Assembly: GCA_009668015.1 (NCBI GenBank)
Contig: WJYB01000004.1
Span: 235,162-299,161 of the forward strand
Source: Enterobacteriaceae bacterium RIT714
GTDB lineage: Bacteria > Pseudomonadota > Gammaproteobacteria > Enterobacterales > Enterobacteriaceae
Direction of reading: 5' to 3'
DNA: 64,000 nucleotides
Shown: one piece after another, positions 38,079 to 47,438 of the stretch
Layout: every line of letters starts with the position of its first letter
How positions within the stretch are numbered: position 1 is the stretch's first letter
Notes under the pieces: model-generated
Databases searched by the model: none
Seen by the model: only the letters and a program-made list of their open reading frames with translations
Told to the model about the DNA's origin: nothing
Program-made: the position numbers and the translations under genes

Positions 38079-38129
38079 AGTTCGTTCCTGCAAATGCGAA
38101 GGGGCGCAACTGCGCCCCGAAAGAAGAAG

Positions 38130-39551
38130 TTAAACAATCTGCAGCGTGCCCTGACGGAATTTGCGCTGATAGATAACCGTGGTCAGCGCCATCGGGACGA
38201 TAATTGCCACCGCCATCGCCAGGGAGAACACCTGCCAGAAAGTCGGCTGAATGGACAAAATGCCCGGCAGGCCGCCGACCCCAATGCCGTTCGCCATCAC
38301 GCCGTTCAGACCACACAGCAGCCCGGCCAGTCCTGAACCGATCATCGCGCACAGCATCGGGAAGCGGTATTTCAGGTTGATACCGTACATCGCCGGTTCG
38401 GTCACGCCGAGGTAAGCGGAGATGGCCGCCGGAACCGAGATTTCCCGTTCATTGTGCTTACGGCTGACAATGATGATGCCCGTTACCGCCGACGCCTGAG
38501 CAATGTTCGACAGGGCGATAATCGGCCAGACCGGCGTCCCGCCGAGGCTTTGAATCATCTGCATGTCGATGGCCAGCGTGGTCTGATGCACGCCGGTAAT
38601 CACCAGCGGCGCATACAGGAAGCCAAACAGCGCGGCGCCAATCGGGGCGAAGCTGCCGGTCATCAGGTGACGCACCGCGAAGGCGACGCCATCGCCAATC
38701 ATGCGGCCAAACGGACCGATAAAGGCGTGGGCGAGGAACACGGCCAGAATCAGTGAACAGACGGGCACGACCACCAGATAGAGGTAATCTGGCACGATAC
38801 GTTTCAGGCGCGTTTCAATAAAGCCCAGCGCCAGACCGGCCAGCAGAGCCGGGATCACCTGTGCCTGATAGCCCACTTTGGCGATGGTAAACAGGCCAAA
38901 GTTCCACACTTCCGGCACCTGTTGTCCCAGTAAGTAAGCGTTCATTAACTGCGGAGAGACCAGCGTCACGCCGAGCACGATACCGAGGATCGGCGTCCCG
39001 CCCATTTTGCGCACCGCCGACCAGCAGATCCCCACCGGCAGATAGAAGAAGATCGCCTCGCCAATCAGCCACAGGAAGTCATAGATGCTTTGCAGCGCCG
39101 GATACATCTGCGCCAGCGTTTTGCCGTCGCTCATCGGCACATCGCCGATCACGTTACGGAAGCCGAGAATCAAACCGCCGCTGATCAGCGCGGGCAGCAG
39201 CGGGAAGAAGATTTCCGCGAAGTGGGAAATCAGCTGCTCGTGCCATTTCATGTTCTGGCGCGCCGCTTTTTTGGCCTGCTCCTTGTCTGCTGAAGCGTGG
39301 CCGGTGGTGGCCAGCAACGCCTGATAGTAATCGCCCACATCGGTGCCAATCACCACCTGGAACTGCCCGGCATTGGTGAAACAGCCTTTGACCATCGACA
39401 GTTCTTCGATGCCTTTTGGGTTAGCTTTGGCCGGATCGTTCAGCACAAAGCGCAGGCGGGTAATGCAATGGCTGACGGTGGCGATATTCTCGCGTCCGCC
39501 CACCAGGACGATCAGCTGGTCGATCTCGTTTTGTTTAACTTTGCTCATCAT
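38130..39551 (-). CDS. treB: PTS trehalose-specific EIIBC component TreB
   Basis: Imports and phosphorylates trehalose. 473 residues. N-terminal EIIB has the phosphocysteine in SHCITRLRFVL; the EIIC part has about ten membrane spans and the ISGGLILGFRNVIGD motif. It has no own EIIA and normally uses glucose EIIA (Crr). First gene of the TreR-controlled operon. Confidence 0.97.
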   Translation of the reverse strand: MMSKVKQNEIDQLIVLVGGRENIATVSHCITRLRFVLNDPAKANPKGIEELSMVKGCFTNAGQFQVVIGTDVGDYYQALLATTGHASADKEQAKKAARQNMKWHEQLISHFAEIFFPLLPALISGGLILGFRNVIGDVPMSDGKTLAQMYPALQSIYDFLWLIGEAIFFYLPVGICWSAVRKMGGTPILGIVLGVTLVSPQLMNAYLLGQQVPEVWNFGLFTIAKVGYQAQVIPALLAGLALGFIETRLKRIVPDYLYLVVVPVCSLILAVFLAHAFIGPFGRMIGDGVAFAVRHLMTGSFAPIGAALFGFLYAPLVITGVHQTTLAIDMQMIQSLGGTPVWPIIALSNIAQASAVTGIIIVSRKHNEREISVPAAISAYLGVTEPAMYGINLKYRFPMLCAMIGSGLAGLLCGLNGVMANGIGVGGLPGILSIQPTFWQVFSLAMAVAIIVPMALTTVIYQRKFRQGTLQIV

Positions 39552-39621
39552 GAAGCCTCATGACAGATGTGAAGGGTAATGACCTGGACGCAAGCCTACT
39601 CTTTCAGCGAAACGGCGAAAA

Positions 39622-39635
39622 CGGGAACGTTCCCG
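39622..39635 (-). promoter_or_regulatory. TreR operator
   Basis: CGGGAACGTTCCCG, a perfect 14-bp palindrome 71 bp upstream of treB, matches the TreR operator of E. coli. Confidence 0.82.
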
Positions 39636-39673
39636 AAATCGGGCGAGGATCACAATAATCCGTTTTATCAGGG

Positions 39674-40621
39674 TTAAGAGAGGTGGGCTGGAATGACGAT
39701 CTGACGGGGCTCGATGCGCCCGTTAATCTGTTCAATCAGCTGTGTCGCGGCCTGACGACCCGCTTCGCCATAGCCAGGATCGACGGTGATAATTTCCGGA
39801 TGCAGGAACTTCATCAGCGGCGTGCTGCCCACGCTGGCAAGCTGGATAGTGTCGATGCGCTGTTCCTGCAAATACTTGCTGGCGCCGAGCGCGAGGGTAT
39901 CCGTGGCGCAGATGAGCGCGGTAGTTTGCGGCGTCAGCACATTCGCCACCTGATCGTAGCCCTGTTTCATCGCCAGACCCGGCAGGGCGGCGACGGCTGA
40001 AAGGGTGTGCTGTTTGCAGAAGGCGAGGTAGGCCTCGTGGCGACGTTTACCGGTGGTGACATCACTGTGCGGCACGCCGAGGAAGCTGATATGGCGATGC
40101 CCCTGATCGTACAGGCGCTGCATCAGCGTCAGGATCGCCCCTTCGTCGTCATAGCAGACGGAGGCAAAACCGCTCGCATCGCGTGCCAGCAGCACCAGCG
40201 ACGCTTGCCACGGTTTAAGCATCTCGTCTTTAATGCCGGTAAAGCCAAACAGGATCACGCCGTCGATATTTCGCCGCTTCAGCATGCCAAGATGCTCTTC
40301 AACCATCTGCGTGGAAAACTGGCTTTCCATCATTATCGGATCGTAACCCTGCTCGTAAAACACGGGCAGCATGGTTTGCACCGCCAGGTTTTCCGACAAA
40401 GAGTCGAGACGAGACACAATAATGGCGACCACTTTGTCGCTCTGCCCGCGCATGGCGCGCGCGGAACGGGAAGGGGAAAAACCGTGCTGATTCATCACCG
40501 CCTCGACACGCTCACGCGTGCGCTCGCTGACACCGCTTTCGTTATTCAGGACCCGCGACACGGTCGATTTCCCTACGCCGCTTAAACGCGCTATGTCTTT
40601 AATGGTCAGGCGATTCTGCAT
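39674..40621 (-). CDS. treR: Trehalose operon repressor TreR
   Basis: LacI-family repressor induced by trehalose-6-phosphate. 315 residues; helix-turn-helix TIKDIARLSGVGKSTVSRVLNNE at the N-terminus, then a binding-protein-like effector domain. Placed just upstream of treB with the operator between them, as in E. coli. Confidence 0.97.
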   Translation of the reverse strand: MQNRLTIKDIARLSGVGKSTVSRVLNNESGVSERTRERVEAVMNQHGFSPSRSARAMRGQSDKVVAIIVSRLDSLSENLAVQTMLPVFYEQGYDPIMMESQFSTQMVEEHLGMLKRRNIDGVILFGFTGIKDEMLKPWQASLVLLARDASGFASVCYDDEGAILTLMQRLYDQGHRHISFLGVPHSDVTTGKRRHEAYLAFCKQHTLSAVAALPGLAMKQGYDQVANVLTPQTTALICATDTLALGASKYLQEQRIDTIQLASVGSTPLMKFLHPEIITVDPGYGEAGRQAATQLIEQINGRIEPRQIVIPAHLS

Positions 40622-40697
40622 CCGTTATTCCCTGTAACTGCGACAAAGTTATCAATTGAGCCTACTGCGACCGGGCGGTTTAGCAATGGGCAAAATC

Positions 40698-40733
40698 TGG
40701 TTTACGTCTGGTTTAGTTGCCGGGGCGTATCAT
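40698..40733 (+). promoter_or_regulatory. PhoP box and promoter of mgtL-mgtA
   Basis: Direct repeat TGGTTTA-N4-TGGTTTA (40698-40715), the PhoP half-site pair, followed 12 bp later by TATCAT (40728-40733) as -10. Spacing is that of PhoP-activated promoters lacking a good -35. Confidence 0.88.
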
Positions 40734-40739
40734 ACCGTC

Positions 40740-41049
40740 TGAAGCGTCACAAACGGTATGGTTAAAACAGGATACTGCGCGTTGACGGACTCTTTTTTAC
40801 TTACCGGAGGCTGTATGGATCCCGATCCCGCCCCTCTCTCGCGAGGGAGAACCCGTTCGTTCCGGTAAGCCAGCCCGTGCTGTCTCACCGGTGATGTGAG
40901 GCAGCAACGCAACCCGTCATACTTCATGCCATCAGAAGTATTCAGGGCCACCACGTTTCTGCTATGAAAATTTAAGTGCCATTCAGGTACGGCCTTGCCC
41001 TGCCTGAAGGAAAAACTGCGTCCGTCTTAACGGATGCGGGAGAGTTTTT
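40740..41049 (+). promoter_or_regulatory. mgtA Mg2+-responsive 5' leader
   Basis: About 310 nt between the PhoP promoter and mgtA, containing mgtL and several complementary segments, for example GCTGTCTCACC with GGTGATGTGAGGCAGC, TTCAGG with CCTGAA and CCGTCTTAACGG just before the start. It corresponds to the Mg2+-sensing leader of mgtA. A CCCGTCATACTTCA run at 40914-40927 is shared with the repeat after pmbA. Confidence 0.75.
40815..40868 (+). CDS. mgtL: Leader peptide MgtL
   Basis: 17-codon proline-rich leader, MDPDPAPLSRGRTRSFR, preceded by GGAGG. E. coli/Salmonella MgtL is [17 protein letters not shown]. The DPDPxPL prolines and the terminal FR are kept while the arginine block differs. 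Translation of this peptide couples proline/arginine supply and Mg2+ to read-through into mgtA by changing leader folding and Rho access. Confidence 0.85.
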   Translation: MDPDPAPLSRGRTRSFR

Positions 41050-43758
41050 ATGCTGAAAAATATCACCCGTCAGCTGCTGGCGCAGCTGAACCGCCACCTG
41101 CCGCGCCGCCTTGTTCAGCGCGACCCTTTACCCCATGCTAAAAATCTGGCGGGCGCCGCCATTCCGGCGACGCTAACGGCGCAGTGCCTGAAGGCCGCCG
41201 CGATGGACGAGAACGAAGTCTGGCGCGCCTTTGGCGGTCATCCGGAAGGACTGAACGCCGCCGAAGTGGAGAAAACCCGCGCCGGGCACGGCGACAACCA
41301 GATCCCGGCGCAAAAGCCTGCGCCGTGGTGGGTGCATTTGTGGCTCTGTTATCGCAACCCTTTTAACCTGCTGCTGACGGTGCTCGGGAGCATTTCCTAC
41401 GCCACCGAAGATCTGTTCGCCGCCGGGGTGATTGCGCTGATGGTGGCCATTTCCACGCTGCTGAATTTCATTCAGGAGGCGCGTTCCACCCGGGCCGCCG
41501 ACGCCCTGAAAGCGATGGTCAGCAACACGGCGACGGTGCAGCGCGTCATCAATGAGAAAGGAGAAAACGCCTGGCTGGAGTTGCCGATCGATCAGCTGGT
41601 GGTGGGCGACATCGTTAAACTGGCCGCCGGAGACATGATCCCTGCCGATTTACGCGTTATTCAGGCCCGCGATCTGTTTGTGGCGCAGGCCTCGCTGACT
41701 GGGGAATCCCTGCCGGTCGAGAAGGTGGCGCGCAGCCGCGATCCCGATCAAACAAACCCGCTGGAATGCGACACCCTGTGCTTTATGGGGACCACCGTGG
41801 TGAGCGGGACGGCGCAGGCGATCGTGATTGCCACCGGCGGCAACACCTGGTTCGGCCAGCTTGCCGGGCGCGTCAGTGAGCAAGAGAGTGAACCCAACGC
41901 GTTCCAGAAAGGGATTGGCCGCGTCAGCATGCTGCTGATCCGCTTTATGATGGTGATGACGCCGATTGTCCTGCTGATCAACGGCTATACCAAAGGCGAC
42001 TGGTGGGAAGCGGCGCTGTTCGCCCTCTCCGTGGCGGTCGGCTTAACGCCGGAAATGCTGCCGATGATTGTCACCTCCACGCTGGCGCGCGGGGCGGTGA
42101 AACTCTCCAGACAGAAGGTGATTGTGAAACACCTCGACGCCATTCAGAACTTTGGCGCGATGGATATTTTGTGCACCGACAAAACCGGCACGCTGACGCA
42201 GGATAAAATTGTGCTGGAGAATCACACCGATGTCTCGGGCAAGGTGAGCGAGCGCGTGCTGCATACCGCGTGGCTGAACAGCCATTACCAGACCGGGCTG
42301 AAAAACCTGCTGGATGTGGCGGTGCTGGAAGGGGTGGATGAAGATTCGGCCCGCACGCTCTCGACGCGCTGGCAAAAAGTGGATGAGATCCCGTTCGATT
42401 TCGAGCGCCGCCGCATGTCGGTCGTGGTCAGCGAACAGGCGAATGTTCACCAGCTGATCTGCAAAGGGGCGCTGCAGGAGATCCTGAATGTGTCCACCCA
42501 GGTGCGCCATAACGGCGACATCGTTCCGCTGGATGACACCATGCTGCGCCGCATCAAACGTGTGACCGATAACCTGAACCGGCAGGGGCTGCGCGTGGTC
42601 GCGGTCGCCAGCAAATTCCTGCCGGGGCGCGAAGGGGATTACCATCGCGTTGATGAGTCCGATCTGATCCTCGAAGGTTATATTGCGTTCCTCGATCCTC
42701 CGAAAGAGACCACCGCGCCCGCGCTGAAGGCGCTAAAAGCCAGCGGCATCACCGTGAAAATCCTCACCGGCGACAGCGAGCTGGTGGCGGCGAAAGTGTG
42801 TCATGAAGTGGGGCTGGATGCGGGTGTTATTGTCACGGGCAGCGATATTGAAACGCTCTCTGACGATGAACTGGCGCAGCTTGGCAAAACCACCACGCTG
42901 TTTGCGCGCCTGACGCCGATGCACAAAGAGCGCATTGTTTCCCTGTTGCGCCGCGAAGGGCATGTGGTCGGCTTTATGGGCGATGGTATCAACGACGCGC
43001 CTGCGCTGCGGGCGGCGGATATCGGCATTTCCGTCGACGGCGCGGTGGATATTGCACGCGAAGCGGCGGATATCATCCTGCTGGAAAAGAGCCTGATGGT
43101 GCTGGAGCAGGGTGTGATCGAAGGACGCCGTACCTTTGCCAACATGCTGAAATACATCAAAATGACCGCCAGCTCGAACTTTGGTAACGTCTTCAGCGTG
43201 CTGGTGGCGAGCGCATTTCTGCCGTTCCTGCCGATGCTGCCGCTGCATCTGCTGATTCAGAATCTGATGTACGACGTCTCCCAGGTGGCGATCCCGTTTG
43301 ATAACGTGGACGACGAGCAGATCCAGAAGCCGCAGCGCTGGAATCCGTCCGATCTCGGGCGCTTTATGCTGTTCTTTGGGCCGATCAGCTCGATCTTCGA
43401 TATTTTAACGTTCTGCCTGATGTGGTTTGTGTTCCATGCCAATACGCCGGAACATCAGACCCTGTTCCAGTCCGGTTGGTTCGTGGTCGGGCTGCTGTCG
43501 CAGACGCTGATTGTGCATATGATCCGCACGCGCCGTATTCCGTTTATCCAGAGCCGCGCCGCCTGGCCGCTGATCATCATGACCGGAGTGGTCATGGTGC
43601 TGGGTATCGCGCTGCCGTTCTCACCGCTGGCGGGCTATCTGCATCTGCAGGCGCTCCCGCTGAGCTACTTCCCGTGGCTGGTGGCGATTCTGGCGGGCTA
43701 CATGGTGCTGACGCAGATGGTGAAAGGGTTCTATAGCCGTCGTTACGGCTGGCAGTAA
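41050..43758 (+). CDS. mgtA: Mg2+-importing P-type ATPase MgtA
   Basis: P3B-type ATPase, 902 residues (E. coli 898). Phosphorylation motif DKTGTLTQD, LTGES actuator loop, MGDGINDAPALRAADIGIS hinge and about ten membrane spans are intact, with strong identity to E. coli throughout. The N-terminus (MLKNITRQLLAQLNRHLPRRLV) is amphipathic as expected. Under PhoP and leader control. A tandem repeat array follows the stop. Confidence 0.97.
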   Translation: MLKNITRQLLAQLNRHLPRRLVQRDPLPHAKNLAGAAIPATLTAQCLKAAAMDENEVWRAFGGHPEGLNAAEVEKTRAGHGDNQIPAQKPAPWWVHLWLCYRNPFNLLLTVLGSISYATEDLFAAGVIALMVAISTLLNFIQEARSTRAADALKAMVSNTATVQRVINEKGENAWLELPIDQLVVGDIVKLAAGDMIPADLRVIQARDLFVAQASLTGESLPVEKVARSRDPDQTNPLECDTLCFMGTTVVSGTAQAIVIATGGNTWFGQLAGRVSEQESEPNAFQKGIGRVSMLLIRFMMVMTPIVLLINGYTKGDWWEAALFALSVAVGLTPEMLPMIVTSTLARGAVKLSRQKVIVKHLDAIQNFGAMDILCTDKTGTLTQDKIVLENHTDVSGKVSERVLHTAWLNSHYQTGLKNLLDVAVLEGVDEDSARTLSTRWQKVDEIPFDFERRRMSVVVSEQANVHQLICKGALQEILNVSTQVRHNGDIVPLDDTMLRRIKRVTDNLNRQGLRVVAVASKFLPGREGDYHRVDESDLILEGYIAFLDPPKETTAPALKALKASGITVKILTGDSELVAAKVCHEVGLDAGVIVTGSDIETLSDDELAQLGKTTTLFARLTPMHKERIVSLLRREGHVVGFMGDGINDAPALRAADIGISVDGAVDIAREAADIILLEKSLMVLEQGVIEGRRTFANMLKYIKMTASSNFGNVFSVLVASAFLPFLPMLPLHLLIQNLMYDVSQVAIPFDNVDDEQIQKPQRWNPSDLGRFMLFFGPISSIFDILTFCLMWFVFHANTPEHQTLFQSGWFVVGLLSQTLIVHMIRTRRIPFIQSRAAWPLIIMTGVVMVLGIALPFSPLAGYLHLQALPLSYFPWLVAILAGYMVLTQMVKGFYSRRYGWQ

Positions 43759-43764
43759 AAACAT

Positions 43765-44087
43765 ACCCTCACCCTAACCCTCTCCCTGGAAGGGAGAGGG
43801 GACCGCTCTGTGCCGCCTTTCATCCTCGGCCTAACCCACTCCCTGGGAGGGAGAGAGTACCGCTCTGTGCCGCCTTTCACCCTCGCCCTATCCCAGTCCC
43901 TGGAAGGGAGAGGGGACCGCTCTGTGCCGCCTTTCACCCTCGCCCTATCCCAGTCCCTGGAAGGGAGAGGGGACCGCTCTGTGCCGCCTTTCACCCTCGG
44001 CCTAACCCACTCCCTGGGAGGGAGAGAGTACCGCTCTGTGCCGCCTTTCACCCTCGCCCCTTTGGGGAGAGGGCCGGGGTGAGGGGA
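43765..44087. repeat. 57-bp tandem repeat array downstream of mgtA
   Basis: Five units at an exact 57-bp spacing, each ending CCGCTCTGTGCCGCCTTTCA and containing CCCTGG(A/G)AGGGAGAG hairpin cores. Outer ends are CCCTCACCCTAACCCTCTCCC and GGGGTGAGGGG. After the first unit the variants read X-Y-Y-X, where X has CCCACTCCCTGGGAGG and Y has CCCAGTCCCTGGAAGG. The remaining 44088-44208 is the promoter region of the next gene (TTGACG near 44139). Confidence 0.9.
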
Positions 44088-44208
44088 CTGGCTTTCCTCC
44101 CAAATTCAACAACCTGTGATCTCCGTCGTGCCATTCGCTTGACGACAAATTGAGCGCATGTTAACAGAATGTTTTGCCTTTATTTGGCCCGTCAGATAAG
44201 GAACATTC

Positions 44209-46593
44209 ATGTTACGGTACAGTCTCTTAACCGCCGGGCTTATGCTCGGCACTTCTGCCTTTGCCGCTCCGGCAGGCGATCTGCCGCTGATGCCCTGGCC
44301 CGCTCACGTGGAACGTCCCGCGAAACAGGGCGCACTGATCCTTAGCGATAACCTCTCCATCAGCATCAGCGGCGACGATCTGGGCGATGCGGCGAACCGT
44401 CTGCGCCAGCGCATCGCGCTGCAGACGGGCTGGACGCTCCAGCCGCAGGCCGACAAACCCGAAAAGCCGACCATCACCATGACCATCGCTAAAAAAGTGA
44501 AGCCGCAGCCGCTGCCGGACAGCGATGAAAGCTACAAACTCACCGTCGATGCGAACGGGGTGAACATCACCGCCAACACGCGCTTTGGCGCGCTGCGGGC
44601 GATGGAAACGTTGCTCCAGCTGATTCAAAACGGCGCGGAAAACACCTCGATTCCATGGGTGTCGATTGATGACGCCCCGCGCTTCCCGTGGCGCGGGCTG
44701 CTGCTCGATTCGGCGCGCCATTTTGTCCCGCTGGAGGATATCAAACGCCAGATCGATGGCATGGCGGCGGCGAAGCTGAACGTACTGCACTGGCATCTGA
44801 CGGACGATCAGGGCTGGCGGTTTAGCTCGAAGCGCTATCCTAAACTGACCCAGCTCGCCAGCGACGGGCTGTTCTACACGCCGGAACAGATGCGTGAGGT
44901 GGTGCGCTACGCCACCGCGCGGGGGATTCGCGTGGTTCCCGAAATTGACATGCCGGGCCATGCGTCGGCCATCGCCGTGGCCTATCCGGAACTGATGAGC
45001 GCACCAGGGCCGTATAAAATGGAGCGCCACTGGGGCGTACTGAAGCCGGTACTGGATCCGACAAAAGACGCGACTTATACGTTTGCCGACGCGATGGTTA
45101 GCGAACTGGCGGCGATCTTCCCCGATCCGTATCTGCATATCGGTGGCGATGAAGTTGACGATACGCAGTGGAAAAACAGCGTCGCCATTCAGCAGTTTAT
45201 GCGCGACAACAAGCTGGCTGACAGCCACGCGCTGCAGGCGTATTTCAACCGCAAACTGGAAACCATTCTTGAAAAACACCATCGCCAGATGGTCGGCTGG
45301 GACGAGATCTATCATCCCGACCTGCCGAAAAGCATTCTGATCCAGTCCTGGCAGGGACAGGACGCGCTCGGCGAAGTGGCGAAGCACGGCTATAAAGGCA
45401 TTCTCTCCACCGGTTTTTACCTCGATCAGCCGCAGAGTACGGCCTATCACTATCGCAACGAAATCGTGCCGCAGGGTTTAAACGGGGTGGATATCCTTGC
45501 CGATAACGACAGCGCGCAGAGCTGGACTTTCACTATGCCGCGTCTGAAAGGCAAACCGGTCGAGGGCAGTTTTACCCTGGTGAAAAGCGTCACCGGCTGG
45601 CGCGGGTTTATTGATTTCAGCGGCAAATCCCGCCGCGCGGTGAATAACATCGAGTGGCGCGACGACAATCAGGTGACTTTCACCGTCGATACCTGGATGG
45701 GGGAAACGCGTCCGGTGGTCAATGTCGAAAACGATAAACTCCGGGGCTATTTCCTGGTGGGGAACGCGCGCTATCCGATTTCCGGCGCGCGCCTCAACGA
45801 TGTGCCGAAAGGGATCCAGCCGACGGTGCCGGATGCCGATCGGCAGGCCAATCTGCTCGGCGGTGAAGCCGCGCTGTGGGCGGAAAACGTGGTTGCGCCG
45901 GTGCTGGATATCAAACTCTGGCCGCGCGCGTTTGCAGTGGCGGAGCGCCTGTGGTCGGCGCAGGACGTCAATGATGTCGACAACATGTACACCCGTTTAC
46001 AGGCGATGGACAGCTGGACGACGGTGTCGGTCGGGCTGCAACAGCATAGCCAGCAGCAGGCGCAGTTCACTCGTCTGGCGAATAACGCCGACACCCTGCC
46101 TCTGCAAATTCTCGCCCAGGCCGTCGAGCCTGCGCAGTATTACACCCGTCAGCATCTGAAATTCCAGGCCGGAAATTATCATCAGTTTGAGCCGCTGAAT
46201 CGCTACGCCGATGCGCTGGGCGCGGAGAGCCAGACCGTTCGTCAGATGGATAAATGGGCCGAGCGCTTAATCAGCGATGCGGAAGATAGCGAAAGCGCCG
46301 AGGCGCTGCGCCACGTCTTTACGCGCTGGCAAAACAACACCAGCGACGCGCTGGCGCTGAGTGAAAGCAACTATCAGCTGAAAGCTATAAAACCGGTGAT
46401 TCAGGAGGTGGACAAACTGGCTTCGATTGGCCTGCGCCTGACGGATCTGGTGGCGCGTCAGGGGACGCTGGACGATAAGGAGATCGCCTCGATTCAGACC
46501 GAGCTAGATAATGCGGCGAAGATTCAGGATGAAGTGGTGATTGCAGCGGTTTATCCGCTGGAGAAGTTGCTCAGGGCGACGCGGAATCAGTAA
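44209..46593 (+). CDS. Periplasmic beta-N-acetylhexosaminidase (GH20)
   Basis: 794 residues; signal peptide LLTAGLMLGTSAFA, an N-terminal GH20b domain, and the catalytic barrel with the D-E pair Asp314-Glu315 in HIGGDEVDDTQW. The WHLTDDQGWR substrate motif and WQGQDALGE follow. Expected to remove terminal GlcNAc/GalNAc from chitooligosaccharides or glycans in the periplasm. Absent between mgtA and ridA in E. coli K-12. A long antisense frame (44227-45450) is a codon-bias artefact. Confidence 0.93.
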   Translation: MLRYSLLTAGLMLGTSAFAAPAGDLPLMPWPAHVERPAKQGALILSDNLSISISGDDLGDAANRLRQRIALQTGWTLQPQADKPEKPTITMTIAKKVKPQPLPDSDESYKLTVDANGVNITANTRFGALRAMETLLQLIQNGAENTSIPWVSIDDAPRFPWRGLLLDSARHFVPLEDIKRQIDGMAAAKLNVLHWHLTDDQGWRFSSKRYPKLTQLASDGLFYTPEQMREVVRYATARGIRVVPEIDMPGHASAIAVAYPELMSAPGPYKMERHWGVLKPVLDPTKDATYTFADAMVSELAAIFPDPYLHIGGDEVDDTQWKNSVAIQQFMRDNKLADSHALQAYFNRKLETILEKHHRQMVGWDEIYHPDLPKSILIQSWQGQDALGEVAKHGYKGILSTGFYLDQPQSTAYHYRNEIVPQGLNGVDILADNDSAQSWTFTMPRLKGKPVEGSFTLVKSVTGWRGFIDFSGKSRRAVNNIEWRDDNQVTFTVDTWMGETRPVVNVENDKLRGYFLVGNARYPISGARLNDVPKGIQPTVPDADRQANLLGGEAALWAENVVAPVLDIKLWPRAFAVAERLWSAQDVNDVDNMYTRLQAMDSWTTVSVGLQQHSQQQAQFTRLANNADTLPLQILAQAVEPAQYYTRQHLKFQAGNYHQFEPLNRYADALGAESQTVRQMDKWAERLISDAEDSESAEALRHVFTRWQNNTSDALALSESNYQLKAIKPVIQEVDKLASIGLRLTDLVARQGTLDDKEIASIQTELDNAAKIQDEVVIAAVYPLEKLLRATRNQ

Positions 46594-46612
46594 GGACTGT
46601 TGGGTCTAAAAA

Positions 46613-46643
46613 CCAAAAAAGGCCTGAATTTCAGGCCTTTTTT
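46613..46643. terminator. Bidirectional terminator
   Basis: A long perfect A/T-flanked stem, AAAAAAGGCCTGAA/TTCAGGCCTTTTTT, serves both the hexosaminidase gene and the convergent two-gene unit. Confidence 0.92.
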
Positions 46644-46654
46644 AAAATTTACGA

Positions 46655-46885
46655 TTAGATATCGCGCAACTCACGCATAAGGGGGCCTTTCAACTTTCTG
46701 CGTAACAGGCTGGCCGAAGAATGTTTTTTAGCTGTCGTCAGGCTGGTTTTACGGCCGGTCATATGTACATCAGCGTTGTCAGAATGCGTATTCAATTCAG
46801 CAGAAGCTAATGCCTGAAATACCGTCTTCTCACTATTTTTAGAGACGATAAGCGAATTGCGTTGCTGCTTTATGTAATACGACAT
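46655..46885 (-). CDS. Hypothetical small basic protein (second gene of an unknown pair)
   Basis: 76 residues, basic (SLLRRKLKGPLMRELRDI at the end), no membrane segment, no family recognised. ATG start at 46885 lies 47 bases inside the upstream 199-residue gene, so the two are coupled. Base use is A/T-richer than the flanking core genes, suggesting transfer. Confidence 0.55.
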   Translation of the reverse strand: MSYYIKQQRNSLIVSKNSEKTVFQALASAELNTHSDNADVHMTGRKTSLTTAKKHSSASLLRRKLKGPLMRELRDI

Positions 46886-47438
46886 AGCTGGCTCTCCCCT
46901 CTGTAACTGTTTTGTATGCCCGTAAATCTTTTGCTATCAGTGGCCGCGGAGCTTTCTTTGGCAACCCTGTCTTTTTATTATAACGCGGTTCATTTTTTAA
47001 CCCAAGCATGTAGTCATAGGTCTCTTCAAGGGAGATGCGGCGGCCGATATCGACTACTCCCCCTGAGGCGGCCTGGAAGACAAAACCACCGATATTAAAT
47101 GTCTCATAGTGCGCGATTAAAGCCAGTGAGACTGTTTGCAAGACGACAGCACTGCCTAACCCCTCAAATCTGACATGACGAAAATCGGCCAAATTATCCA
47201 TCCCGTCAAAGGCATCAAAATAGACTTCAGCCATGCCGTTAACCGGGAATGGCACTCCGGCTGGCATTTTGTAACCGAACCGGGTAAAGGTTAGCTCCTT
47301 AACCAGGCTACCAATAATGACGGTGTAAATTTCGTTACCGGCAACAAAAACGTAGCTGTGGTGAATGCGATGATCATAGACGAACCTTTTTCGCCTCATG
47401 CCGTATTCATCAAGAAAAACCTCTTCTTCAATGCGCAC
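46839..47438 (-). CDS. Hypothetical protein (first gene of an unknown pair)
   Basis: 199 residues from GTG 47438, with AGAGGG upstream; an in-frame stop lies immediately before, fixing the start. Mixed alpha/beta pattern, including HHSYVFVAGNEIYTVIIGSLVKELTF and a C-terminal basic region with SYVVLHKAATQFAYRL. No signal peptide or membrane span. I do not recognise the family. Two overlapping small genes with low GC in an accessory spot could be a toxin-antitoxin or phage-defence pair, but nothing in the sequence proves it. A/T-rich DNA upstream (47439-47520) probably carries the promoter. Confidence 0.65.
   Translation of the reverse strand: MRIEEEVFLDEYGMRRKRFVYDHRIHHSYVFVAGNEIYTVIIGSLVKELTFTRFGYKMPAGVPFPVNGMAEVYFDAFDGMDNLADFRHVRFEGLGSAVVLQTVSLALIAHYETFNIGGFVFQAASGGVVDIGRRISLEETYDYMLGLKNEPRYNKKTGLPKKAPRPLIAKDLRAYKTVTEGRASYVVLHKAATQFAYRL

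Noticed and set aside
43743..44051. Minus-strand open frame with repeated peptide across the 57-bp array (also 29821-30051 and 33701-33926)
   Set aside because: The periods of 57 and 45 bp are multiples of three, so frames stay open by chance. No RBS and no homology.
44227..45450. 407-codon minus-strand frame opposite the GH20 gene (and 5577-6590 opposite tamB)
   Set aside because: Codon-bias shadows; no promoter, RBS or recognisable domain.
46655..47438. Naming the gene pair as a specific toxin-antitoxin family
   Set aside because: No diagnostic motif of RelE, HigB, MazF, HipA, GNAT or other known toxins was found; left as unknown.
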